Origin: Pseudomonas sp. LS1212
GTDB taxonomy: Bacteria > Pseudomonadota > Gammaproteobacteria > Pseudomonadales > Pseudomonadaceae
Length of the DNA: 64,000 nt
Direction of reading: 5' to 3'
Assembly: GCF_024741815.1 (NCBI RefSeq)
Contig: NZ_CP102951.1
Location: 1,689,001-1,753,000 of the forward strand
In this document: positions 17,039-24,092 of the stretch, in pieces
Numbering within the stretch: position 1 is the stretch's first letter
Layout of the letters: every line of letters starts with the position of its first letter
The notes under the pieces: generated by a model
The model's input: the letters and a program-made list of their open reading frames with translations, nothing else
What the model was told of the DNA's origin: nothing
The model's database searches: none
Made by a program: the position numbers and the translations under genes

Positions 17039-17863
17039 TTATTCTACTTTCCTGAACAGCGCATTGCTGCACCGCGAACAATAGGCAGCACCGTGTTCAT
17101 GGTTGTTTTTCCGGCACACTGGGCAGTCGTGCTGCAAGCGTTCACCGCGCATGGCGTTGGCCAGCTCTGCGGTGAAAATGCCGGTGGGCACGGCAATGAT
17201 CGAATAGCCCGTGATCATCACCAGCGACGACAGCACCTGGCCCATGGGCGTGCGCGGCACGATATCGCCAAAGCCGACGGTGGTCAGCGTGACAATGGCC
17301 CAGTAGATCCCAGTGGGGATGCTGGTGAAACCATGCTCGGGGCCTTCGATCACATACATCAGCGTGCCGAACACCGTCACCAGCGTCGAGACACCGAGCA
17401 GAAACACAGTGATTTTCTGCCGGCTGCCGGCCAGGGCCGACAACAGGTAATTCGCCTGCTTGAGGTGTGGGCCGAGCTTGAGCACCCGGAAGATCCGCAG
17501 CATCCGGATGATACGGATGATCAACAGGTACTGCGCGTCGGCGTAGTAGAGGGCGATGATGCCCGGCAGGATCGCCAGCAAATCCACCAGCCCGAAGAAG
17601 CTGAAGGCATAGCGCAGGGGCTTGGGCGAGCAGTACAGGCGCAGCAGGTACTCGATGGCGAAGATTGCGGTAAAGCCCCACTCGATGCCGGCAAGCAGGC
17701 CTGCATAGTCGCGATGGATGCTTTCGATGCTGTCCAGCACCACGATGATCAGGCTGGTCAGGATGATCAGCAGCAGGGCGCTGTCGAAGCGTCGGCCGGC
17801 TACGGTGTCGGTCTGGAGAATGATGATGTAGAGCTTTTCTCGCCAGGGTTGGGGCTTGTCCAT
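17039..17863 (-). CDS. Voltage-gated-type ion channel with C-terminal zinc ribbon
   Basis: A 274-aa six-helix cation channel of the Kv/Kch superfamily. The S4-like arginine ladder RIIRMLRIFRVLK is at about 117-129, and the pore selectivity filter TTVGFGD at 194-200 predicts K+ selectivity. The C-terminus adds a small zinc-ribbon-like tail with CPVC (247/250) and CSRC (262/265), unlike the RCK domain of Kch. Function is presumably K+ flux or membrane potential control. A short fragment of a related gene lies ~160 bp upstream (18024-18089). Confidence 0.88.
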   Translation of the reverse strand: MDKPQPWREKLYIIILQTDTVAGRRFDSALLLIILTSLIIVVLDSIESIHRDYAGLLAGIEWGFTAIFAIEYLLRLYCSPKPLRYAFSFFGLVDLLAILPGIIALYYADAQYLLIIRIIRMLRIFRVLKLGPHLKQANYLLSALAGSRQKITVFLLGVSTLVTVFGTLMYVIEGPEHGFTSIPTGIYWAIVTLTTVGFGDIVPRTPMGQVLSSLVMITGYSIIAVPTGIFTAELANAMRGERLQHDCPVCRKNNHEHGAAYCSRCSNALFRKVE

Positions 17864-18023
17864 GGAAATTGGGTTCCGATTACGATGGCGGACAGACTAG
17901 GTGGCGGGGGGGAGATTGTGCAATATGTCGAGGTTCAGTGAATGGGCTTACCTATTAGTTCTGCCAGGGGCTATCCGGGTTCTCGCTCAGCGATCCCGGC
18001 ATGGAGGAACGCTTTACGAAATA

Positions 18024-18089
18024 TCCGGATGATACGGATGATCAACAGGTATTGAGCGTCGGCATAGTAGAGGGCAATGATGCCTGGCT
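18024..18089 (-). pseudogene. Fragment of a second ion-channel gene
   Basis: About 66 bp closely matching 17513-17578 inside the adjacent channel gene (both contain CCGGATGATACGGATGATCA and GTAGAGGGC.ATGATGCC). Read on the minus strand it would encode the ALYYADAQYLLIIRIIRI region ahead of S4. Similarity stops abruptly on both sides and the sequence then becomes A/T-rich. It is either a remnant of a paralogue destroyed by the incoming island or a duplicated scrap. Confidence 0.7.
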
Positions 18090-18428
18090 ATATAACATTT
18101 AGTTATATGGTTTTGTATCTTATCCAATAATATCGGATTGATAAACAGGAGCCTAGGCTCAAGCGTTCATTACGGGTCCATCAGGTGCGAAGTACTCACT
18201 AGCGGGGAACTCTGAAAAAGACTTCCAAATTGGGTGAAATACCCACCTCAGGCGGGTATCTCACCAGAGATGGGAGTCTTTTTCACAGTTTCCTTAGTGA
18301 TGGGAGCGCTGCTTACTCATGAGTGAGCGCTTCAGACCTAGCAGAACTGATAGGTAGACAGCGCTGAATAAGAAAATTTATAGTTTGTTCGCAAGTCGCT
18401 AGCTATCAATCATTTTGAGGGAACCATA
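18090..18428. other. A/T-rich island start without genes; contains a long palindrome
   Basis: Low-GC stretch clearly unlike the flanking chromosome. No open frame with coding character. The notable structure is the 83-bp palindrome at 18208-18290. A weak AGGGA precedes the gene at 18429. Confidence 0.6.
18208..18290. repeat. 83-bp near-perfect palindrome
   Basis: Two 40-nt arms (18208-18247 and 18251-18290) separated by TCA. The arms match at about 31 of 40 positions when one is reverse-complemented. Both begin AACT.TGAAAAAGACT and end GATACCC or AATACCC followed by .CC. As RNA it would fold into one long hairpin. No T-run follows, so it is more like a MITE-type element or a structured RNA than a simple terminator. 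Confidence 0.75.
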
Positions 18429-18770
18429 ATGAGCGATTCTGAGGAAGAAATTAATGGGTTCATCGTGCATAAGGGCGGTCTTGAGGACATGGAACCGGGT
18501 GTAACATATAGCCGCCTCGATGACGAAATTCGTGGGATGACCATAACGGACAATTTCGCGGAAGAATTAAGAGCGATTCCTATTGGTGAATATCTTCGGG
18601 TTTGGGGGAAATTTGACAATATCACAATGGGCGATCAGTGCGAACAGGGAGAATTGTCCCGCGTCGATATTGGCGCTGGAAAAATCTATCTTAAATCAAC
18701 TACCTACAATAGAACAAATGAAGTTTCGATAGGTAAGATCTCCTGGATTGAAAAAGGCCATACAGTGTAG
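18429..18770 (+). CDS. Hypothetical protein, C-terminus altered by IS insertion
   Basis: A 113-aa acidic protein with no family I recognise (MSDSEEEINGFIVHKGGLEDMEPG...). A good AGGGA ribosome-binding site lies before the ATG, and the composition is A/T-rich like the surrounding island. The last two codons before the stop run into an IS3-family element. Removing the IS and one CAG copy extends the protein after KGHT with GSGASICAESR to a stop at 20036-20038. So the ancestral protein was about 9 residues longer and the present one may still fold. Confidence 0.65.
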   Translation: MSDSEEEINGFIVHKGGLEDMEPGVTYSRLDDEIRGMTITDNFAEELRAIPIGEYLRVWGKFDNITMGDQCEQGELSRVDIGAGKIYLKSTTYNRTNEVSIGKISWIEKGHTV

Positions 18771-18773
18771 TGG

Positions 18774-19640
18774 TCAACTAATCCCGGACACTGCGTTAAG
18801 TTTTTCCTCAACCACGGCGGGCGCCAGCCCGCCGTTGAATTGATGTGGCCGTTGCCAGTTGTACCTGTGCATCAGAAATCGGCCAATATCCTGCTGAGCC
18901 AGCTTTGCACTCATGTAGCCCACGGCCGGCACCCATTCCGTTTTCAGACTGCGAAACAACCGTTCCATCGGCGCATTGTCGTGGCAGTTTCCGCGTCGGC
19001 TCATGCTCTGCTTGAAGCGATAGCGCCACAGTCGCTGACGGAAGCTTCGGCTGCCATATTGGCTGCCTTGATCCGAATGAAACAGCACGTTCTGAGGCCG
19101 ACCACGCTGCTCATAGGCCATGTCCAAAGCCTTGATCACCAGGTCGGCATCGGGCTTCGATGAAAACGCCCAACCCACCACGCGGCGGGCGAACAGATCG
19201 ATCACAGCAGCCAAATAGTGCCAGCGACCTTAAGCCCAGACATAAGTGATGTCACCGCACCAGACCTCATTTGGCGCCGACACAGTGAACGCCCGATCCA
19301 GCACGTTCGGGATATCCGGCCGCTCCACCGTCGCCTTTTTGTAGGCATGTGAGCCGGGTTGCTTGCTGATCAGTTTCATTTCGCTCATCAGCTTGCGCAC
19401 CTTAAATCGCCCAATCTCTATGCCGTCCTCTCGCATCATGAACATGATGCTTCGGCTGCCCGCCGCGCTGCGGCTTTGGGTGAACAGCTCGTTCACGCGG
19501 CTGCGCAAAACCAGCCGCTCAACGTCTGGAGATCGACGTTTGCGGCAGTACATGTAATAGCAAGATCGGGTGACTTCAAATACCGAGCACAACAGATCAA
19601 CAGGCTCTTCAGCACGGAGTTGATCAATTAACGCGAACGC
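18774..19640 (-). pseudogene. IS3-family OrfB transposase with internal nonsense codon
   Basis: DDE integrase of the IS3 family, broken in frame by TAA at 19230-19232. The upstream part reads to NEVWCGDITYVWA, and the downstream part resumes GRWHYLAAVIDLFARRVVGWAF. The usual residue at this place is Gln (CAA), so a single C-to-T change explains it. Other catalytic parts are intact (HSDQGSQYGS, NAPMERLFRSLKTEW). OrfB lacks its own start and would be made by -1 frameshift from orfA. The element is probably immobile unless the stop is read through or helped in trans. Confidence 0.88.
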
Positions 19641-19936
19641 TCGTGTTCCTCGGCCATCAAGAGCGCGGTGGCCTTTTTTAATATAGATTTTTCCCGTTCC
19701 AGCCGACTGATCCGGGCTTCCAACTCCTGGATTTTTTGCTGTTCGGGCGTCAGCGCTTTACTGGTCGGAGTTACACCATTTCGCTCTTCCTGAAGCTGGT
19801 TAACCCATCGACGCAGGGCCGACTCCACCAGCCCAAGCGAACGGGCAGCTTCGAAATGACTGTAGCCCTGGTCGAGCACCAGACTGGCAGCTTCGCGCTT
19901 GAATTCGGGCGTAAAGGAACGACGTTGCTTGGTCAT
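19628..19936 (-). CDS. IS3-family transposase OrfA
   Basis: A 102-aa HTH protein, MTKQRRSFTPEFKREAASLVLDQGYSHFEAARSLGLVESALRRWVNQL, with a leucine-zipper tail (KIQELEARISRLEREKSILKKATALLM). An upstream ATG at 19960 adds 8 residues. Its end overlaps orfB in the -1 frame. It binds the IS ends and forms the N-terminal part of the OrfAB transposase. Confidence 0.9.
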   Translation of the reverse strand: MTKQRRSFTPEFKREAASLVLDQGYSHFEAARSLGLVESALRRWVNQLQEERNGVTPTSKALTPEQQKIQELEARISRLEREKSILKKATALLMAEEHERSR

Positions 19937-20000
19937 CAGACACCTCTCTATGGCGAGCATTCTCGCCTAAATGGGTGTCCGGATTCATTAGACCACTACA

Positions 20001-20111
20001 CAGGGTCTGGTGCGTCGATCTGTGCAGAATCCAGATAAAGTGTTTGACCCTAACATCGGTGTATACGGTGGATGGAGGGATAAAACCTATAAGGATTACA
20101 GTGGAAGCTAG
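20001..20111 (+). pseudogene. Possible C-terminal gene remnant
   Basis: An open frame without start reads QGLVRRSVQNPDKVFDPNIGVYGGWRDKTYKDYSGS and stops at 20109-20111, 45 bp before a strong terminator. The residue composition looks like a genuine protein end, but the frame is blocked upstream on the other side of the IS, and it overlaps the ancestral end of the 18429 gene in another frame. Low-confidence call. Confidence 0.3.
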
Positions 20112-20155
20112 CGTTGTGGCCGGTGTGATCCATAGCACCGGTTCAAACATTAAGT

Positions 20156-20190
20156 AATCTCAGCTCACAAGGTAAGAGCTGAGATTTTTA
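20156..20190 (+). terminator. Rho-independent terminator
   Basis: Perfect 11-bp stem AATCTCAGCTC / GAGCTGAGATT with a 9-nt loop, followed by a short T-run. It closes the low-GC transcription unit that contains the hypothetical gene at 18429 and the remnant at 20001. Confidence 0.85.
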
Positions 20191-20548
20191 TGTAATTTTC
20201 CAACACAATAGTCAATGCTCCGCGCTAACCGTCTATCGATTTGGTCTTTCCCTTCCTAGGGAAGGTGTTAACTAGCCACCTATATTTTGATGCCCCTGCC
20301 ATTTGGGACTCAAAAAATCGGTGGCCTGCCAACAATCAGTCTTTGGCTCTTCTTAATTCATTGCTTTTTCTTGAATAGCGCCTTTTCTCCGCGCGTTTCG
20401 CGCATCACAGGCGCACCTCTCCTAAGCCAGCGATAGCACACTTTCGTATGGTCAAATCACTTCGGGTACACGCAACGGACGTTGAAGGGATTGCCGCGTT
20501 AACCGAGGGTGTCTGATGTGCCCTCTCCGCTTGGGAGAGGGCGTTGAT
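20191..20548. other. A/T-rich non-coding stretch ending in a hairpin
   Basis: No gene seen. Composition is still lower in GC than the chromosome up to about 20460. At 20520-20542 an inverted repeat GCCCTCTCC / GGAGAGGGC lies just after the DUF6124 stop on the minus strand and may terminate that gene. Confidence 0.5.
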
Positions 20549-20884
20549 TTAAAGGTTTGCGTGGGCAGGCTCAGTGGCTCGTTTCACTGCCTGGTTCTCA
20601 ATCCCATCCAGCAGCGCGTCGACCAGCCCCTTCGCAGCTTCAGCCGAGTGCAGGTTTGCCCATAGCAGGCCTTTTCTTTCGTGTCCGGCAGGATGCTCGC
20701 AAGCTTGCTGCGCCGTGTCGCAGACGCCTGCGAGCAACAGCGAGATATGCACCAGGGCATCTTCCAGATCGATACCTTCACGCACGGCGAACAGTGGGTC
20801 GTGGCCGGCGTCGCAGGAGCCGAAGGCGGTAGAGGCGGTTTTTGAGAGAAGGTAGGAAGGTGGATCGGGAACGATTTTATTCAT
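20549..20884 (-). CDS. DUF6124 (formerly DUF3077) family protein
   Basis: A 111-aa protein of a family largely confined to Pseudomonas. Typical features are an N-terminal MNKIVPDPP, a segment FAVREGIDLEDALVHISLLLAGVCDTA and a C-terminal helix WANLHSAEAAKGLVDALLDGIE. No enzymatic motif or export signal. The function is unknown; members are often scattered singly and near accessory regions, as here. The start at 20884 is chosen because upstream codons to 21025 lack family similarity. Confidence 0.8.
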   Translation of the reverse strand: MNKIVPDPPSYLLSKTASTAFGSCDAGHDPLFAVREGIDLEDALVHISLLLAGVCDTAQQACEHPAGHERKGLLWANLHSAEAAKGLVDALLDGIENQAVKRATEPAHANL

Positions 20885-21213
20885 GGCAAAGTTCTCATTA
20901 GAAATGTGGAACTGCCACGCTTTGCGACCAAACAAATTGGGTGGCAGCTGTACGCAGGTTGGTCGACCGGTCCCAATGAGCAAACACCGGCAGGGCACGA
21001 GGCCCTCCATACGCACAGCTGCCATAACAATTATCGCAGACGTTAAAAAACGCCAGCGACAGAAGTACGGGCGTCTGTGCGCTCATCGGTTCGGGCGACC
21101 AAGCCCGGTCGCTGAATTGGCAGCGACCGGGCAAGCCTAACGTGCACGGGAGCGCGGTGCAAGGCTCCCCTTGGCATTGAGGTTTATGCTAAGTGTCGAC
21201 GTACCGGACTGGC

Positions 21214-21789
21214 TTAAAGCATGCCTATGTAAGGAGTCAGGTTCCTCACTGTTTGAGTGAGTCCCTGACGCAGGATCATCTCGAGGTATTGCTGCCCGGT
21301 CATCGGCGGACTTTTCAACGATCGCCGCTGGTCTTGCACAGCTGAGAGCACTGCAGCTTGGTCAAGATCCCAGAGATCCGCGATGAAATCGTCGGGATGT
21401 ATCGCTTCAATGTCGTAGCCATCCAGCCTTTCGACCGGGAAATCCTTCAAGTTGAAGGTCACGATAACCTCAGCCTTGCAGCGGATTGCAGCAGCAAGCA
21501 CATGGCGATCGTCAGGGTCGGGCAGACTCAAGTCTGCACAGAGGGATTCATAGCCTGTGACCAATGCATCAGGAATGGACCTGTCCATTAGCTCGGAAGT
21601 GCGGTCCAACTGCTCCCTGGTCAAGTCGTCTCGATTGATAAGAAGATTACGCTTCCATTCTTCATGTATTTGTTCAGTCCAGCGAGCCCGATACAAACCT
21701 GTAAGGCTCAACCACATGAGGAGTGAGCGAAGTGGAGCGGGATAAAGTACGCAAGCGTCGAATACTGCCGTGAAGGGGGAGTGTCTCAT
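21214..21789 (-). CDS. PIN-domain toxin-like ribonuclease
   Basis: A 191-aa PIN-domain protein. The nuclease signature is visible as AVFDACVLYP (Asp11), the conserved Glu/Asp in the middle, and LPDPDDRHVLAAAI with clustered acidic residues near 90-95, then VIVTFNLKDFP. Such proteins are Mg2+-dependent RNases. It is longer than classical VapC (~130 aa), with a C-terminal helical extension. The start overlaps the stop of the upstream HTH gene by 4 bp (ATGA), indicating a toxin-antitoxin operon. Confidence 0.87.
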   Translation of the reverse strand: MRHSPFTAVFDACVLYPAPLRSLLMWLSLTGLYRARWTEQIHEEWKRNLLINRDDLTREQLDRTSELMDRSIPDALVTGYESLCADLSLPDPDDRHVLAAAIRCKAEVIVTFNLKDFPVERLDGYDIEAIHPDDFIADLWDLDQAAVLSAVQDQRRSLKSPPMTGQQYLEMILRQGLTQTVRNLTPYIGML

Positions 21790-22253
21790 TCATAGCCCAT
21801 CCGAAGCTCCTGATCCAGTTGGGTCAATGACTCCATGGTCTGGCGACTGTCCTCGTCTCGATGCTGTTTGTACGCCATCAAATCGGAGAAACGAACGCGG
21901 CGATGACGGCCGGTCCTGGTAAATGGCAAAGCTCCTTCCTCCAGCAGCTTGATCAGGTGCGGACGCGAAACGTTCAGCAGGTCAGCGGCTTCCTGGGTTG
22001 TCAGTTCTGCATGAATTGGCACTACCTTCACCGCGTTGCCTATTGCAAGCTCTCCCAGAATATCGACGAGTAAACGTAAGGCAGAGGTGGGTAGCTCGAT
22101 CTTGTGCGGCTTGTCGTCCTTGTCGAAAATTTCTATGAGTTGAGTTTCGCGCTGGGTAGAGAGGAACGTCGCGAGCGTGCGTTGACCTTCCGTAGCTGCC
22201 GCCACTTCTCGCTCTACAGGAAGAATCGTTCTGGAAAGCTCGGTGGCGATCAT
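21786..22253 (-). CDS. Excisionase-type HTH antitoxin partner of the PIN toxin
   Basis: A 155-aa DNA-binding protein with a MerR/Xis-like HTH near residues 85-135 (ELTTQEAADLLNVSRPHLIKLLEEGALPFTRTGRHRRVRFSDLMAYKQ). The N-terminal half is probably dimerisation and the C-terminal tail (SLTQLDQELRMGYE) probably contacts the toxin. It is coupled by 4 bp to the PIN gene. The palindrome CTGACCCGGTCAG, 29 bp upstream of the start, is a good candidate for its own operator. Confidence 0.85.
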   Translation of the reverse strand: MIATELSRTILPVEREVAAATEGQRTLATFLSTQRETQLIEIFDKDDKPHKIELPTSALRLLVDILGELAIGNAVKVVPIHAELTTQEAADLLNVSRPHLIKLLEEGALPFTRTGRHRRVRFSDLMAYKQHRDEDSRQTMESLTQLDQELRMGYE

Positions 22254-22281
22254 GATTGAACTCCGTCTTGGGGCATAAATA

Positions 22282-22294
22282 CTGACCCGGTCAG
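22282..22294. promoter_or_regulatory. Palindromic operator candidate for the HTH/PIN operon
   Basis: CTGACCCGGTCAG is a perfect odd-length palindrome about 30 bp upstream of the antitoxin ATG, where an autoregulatory site would overlap the promoter or leader. A/T-rich repeats (AATCGAAA.AATCGAAAATCG) lie next to it. Confidence 0.5.
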
Positions 22295-22489
22295 GCTAAT
22301 CGAAATAATCGAAAATCGCAATAAACGAAACGAGGTTGCGCAAGCTTTGGTAATGTATACCGCCCGTCGCTATCTATCGGTTCTGCCCGGGGGGGCCGGT
22401 GCAATCGCGGGGTGCCGCCATTGGGCTGGCCCTACGTGATTCGGACGAATCAACCAGGAGCATGGATGGTTCGGCGCACCACAATCGGC

Positions 22490-22596
22490 GTAGCCGCTGC
22501 CGCCAGGCTGCGCTGGAGTCCCGCAGGGGCTCCCTCGGCGGTCTTGAGATCTTGCGCCCGCTAACGCGCGCGAGCGCAGCCTTCGGCAGCGGCTAC
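22490..22596. repeat. 105-bp interspersed palindromic repeat, copy B
   Basis: GTAGCCGCTGCCG ... CGGCAGCGGCTAC element embedded in the first unit of the tandem pair. The core reads GGTCTTGAGATCTTGCGCC and has GCTAACGCGCGC in place of the usual CTGC..GCAGG hairpin. Confidence 0.85.
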
Positions 22597-22819
22597 AGGA
22601 TCGCGTTCGACCTCGACTGGGGGCAAACGCAACCCTGCTGGGCGCGCGAACGCCGTGCAAGGTTGTGCAACCTTTGGTCATGCATGACGACCGTTACTAC
22701 CTGTTCTGCTAGTTGTGCACCGGAGGGGGGCGGTGCAATGGGGGGGCGCCATTGGCTGGCCCTACGTGATACAGAAGAATCAACCAGGAGCATGGATGGT
22801 TCGGGGCACAACGATCGGC

Positions 22820-22924
22820 GTAGCCTCTGCCGCCAGGCTGCGCTGGAGTCCCGCAGGGGCTCCCCGCCGATCTTGAGATCTTGCGCCTGCTATGCAGGCG
22901 AGCGCAGCCTTCGGCAGCGGCTAC
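22820..22924. repeat. 105-bp interspersed palindromic repeat, copy C
   Basis: Same element in the second unit of the tandem pair, with the core hairpin CCTGCTATGCAGG. One substitution in the left terminal repeat (GTAGCCTCTGCCG). Confidence 0.85.
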
Positions 22925-22963
22925 GCCGGGCCAGTTACGCCCAACCCTACAGGGAACGCAGGC

Positions 22964-23881
22964 TTATTGTGCGCGCGAACGCCGTGCGAGATTGCGCAGG
23001 GTCTGGTCCATCGGGGCACTGGCTTGCGTCGTCTTGGGCAGCAAGCGGCCACCGGCATGGAGTAGCCAGCAGGCGAGGATGAATGGCGCCGTCAGCGCAG
23101 GCATTGACAACGCTATGAAGCCAAATTGCAGTGCAATCGCCAGGACGATGGCCAGCAAGGGCCGCCAGGGTTGTTGGCGCGTATGGCTCAACGCCAACGC
23201 CGCGAGGGCTGCGTTGAACCCGAAAAGGCCGTAGAGCGCAGCGTTGGCGTCGCCACTGAGCAGTGCAACGCTGCCGCCGATGGCCGACCCCAAGAGTGCC
23301 CAGGCCGCCGCATAGCGGTCGGCGATGAGCAGGCCGATGGCGATCAGCAGGCCCGCCAGCGGTTGATCGAGCAGGAAGATCTGGCCCAGGCCTCGAGCCA
23401 GGGCGAACAGGGGGTTGGGTTCTACCTGTACCGTGCTGGCGCTGGTGGGTTCGATTGCCATCAGCAATGCCCAACCCAGCAGGACGAAGGGGCTGGTGTA
23501 GGCGGGCAGGTGTTGGCCGCGGTCGGCGCGCTTGAGCCATTGGTGCACGAGGATGCTGCTCAGGCCGCTGGCGGCGATGATCAGCGGCGGCAGGATGGCT
23601 GACCAGGGCAGTTGATGGCAGATCAACAGGCCGATCAGCACGCCGTTGTAGCTGTACAGGCCGCTTTGACGGTCGCTGCGGTTGTAGCCGCGCCGTTGTG
23701 CGGTGAGCAAACCGGTGAGCGCGCCGAGCAGGGCGCCGCCGAACAGGTCGGGGGCGGTGATAAGGATCGCCAACAGGCAGAACAGGCCGCACAGCGGGTT
23801 GCGCTGGAGCAGGACCTGGCTGAAGCCGTTGAGCAGGGCAGTGGCCCAATCGGGGCAGTGGATCAGGTTCTTCGTGGACAT
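22964..23881 (-). CDS. Urea transporter (UT family)
   Basis: A 305-aa, very hydrophobic protein of the bacterial/eukaryotic UT family. Recognisable signatures are NPLCGLFCLLAILI, the first-repeat motif GLYSYNGVLIGL and its counterpart ALYGLFGFNAALAALAL in the second half, reflecting the internal duplication that forms the urea channel. The start at 23881 gives the normal N-terminus; upstream codons to 24007 are repeat sequence. Urea is released by the allantoicase and ureidoglycolate lyase encoded further on, so its position beside the purine/glyoxylate block makes sense. Confidence 0.88.
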   Translation of the reverse strand: MSTKNLIHCPDWATALLNGFSQVLLQRNPLCGLFCLLAILITAPDLFGGALLGALTGLLTAQRRGYNRSDRQSGLYSYNGVLIGLLICHQLPWSAILPPLIIAASGLSSILVHQWLKRADRGQHLPAYTSPFVLLGWALLMAIEPTSASTVQVEPNPLFALARGLGQIFLLDQPLAGLLIAIGLLIADRYAAAWALLGSAIGGSVALLSGDANAALYGLFGFNAALAALALSHTRQQPWRPLLAIVLAIALQFGFIALSMPALTAPFILACWLLHAGGRLLPKTTQASAPMDQTLRNLARRSRAQ

Positions 23882-23973
23882 GGGGGGCAGTTGAAAGGGT
23901 GGGGTGGACCGGAGGCGCTTCGTGTGAGCGCGGTTCTTCCGGAGTTGTGGTACTCGGATTGTGAGCGGTGTCT

Positions 23974-24065
23974 CCTGTGGGAGCGGGCTTGCCCGCGATG
24001 CAGGCACCGCGTTGTTTCAGTTGATCCGTGTCGATGCAATCGCGGGCAAGCCCGCTCCCACAGGG
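23974..24065. repeat. REPIN (inverted REP pair)
   Basis: Two REP sequences in opposite orientation, GTGGGAGCGGGCTTGCCCGC and its complement, about 40 bp apart between pyk and the urea transporter gene. Standard Pseudomonas REP/REPIN family; may act as mRNA stabiliser or terminator. Confidence 0.9.
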
Positions 24066-24092
24066 GGCAGGCATTGCCCGAGAAAACGTGGC

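Larger units (their letters stand above)
18766..20000 (-). mobile_element. IS3-family insertion sequence with 3-bp target duplication
   Basis: A 1235-bp element with termini TGTAGTGGTC (left) and GACCACTACA (right). The inverted repeats extend through AATCC.GGACAC. It is flanked by CAG on both sides (18763-18765 and 20001-20003). It encodes OrfA and an OrfB with an internal stop. Inserted in the end of the hypothetical gene at 18429. Confidence 0.9.
22385..22935. repeat. Tandem pair of extended repeat units
   Basis: Two direct copies (about 22385-22600 and 22722-22935) of a >200-bp unit. Each contains CGGTGCAAT, CTGGCCCTACGTGAT, GAATCAACCAGGAGCATGGA, and then the 105-bp palindromic repeat found elsewhere in this window. 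They differ by scattered substitutions. The intervening 120 bp share GAACGCCGTGC with the region after the second copy. No gene is supported in the interval 22295-22963. Confidence 0.8.

Noticed and set aside
22385..22935. Two-copy repeat as a possible CRISPR or integron array
   Set aside because: Only two long direct units with scattered substitutions and no integrase or cas gene nearby.
22399..23082. 227-codon frame over the repeat region
   Set aside because: It runs through two copies of a non-coding repeat and into the urea transporter antisense; the repeated peptide reflects DNA duplication, not a protein repeat.
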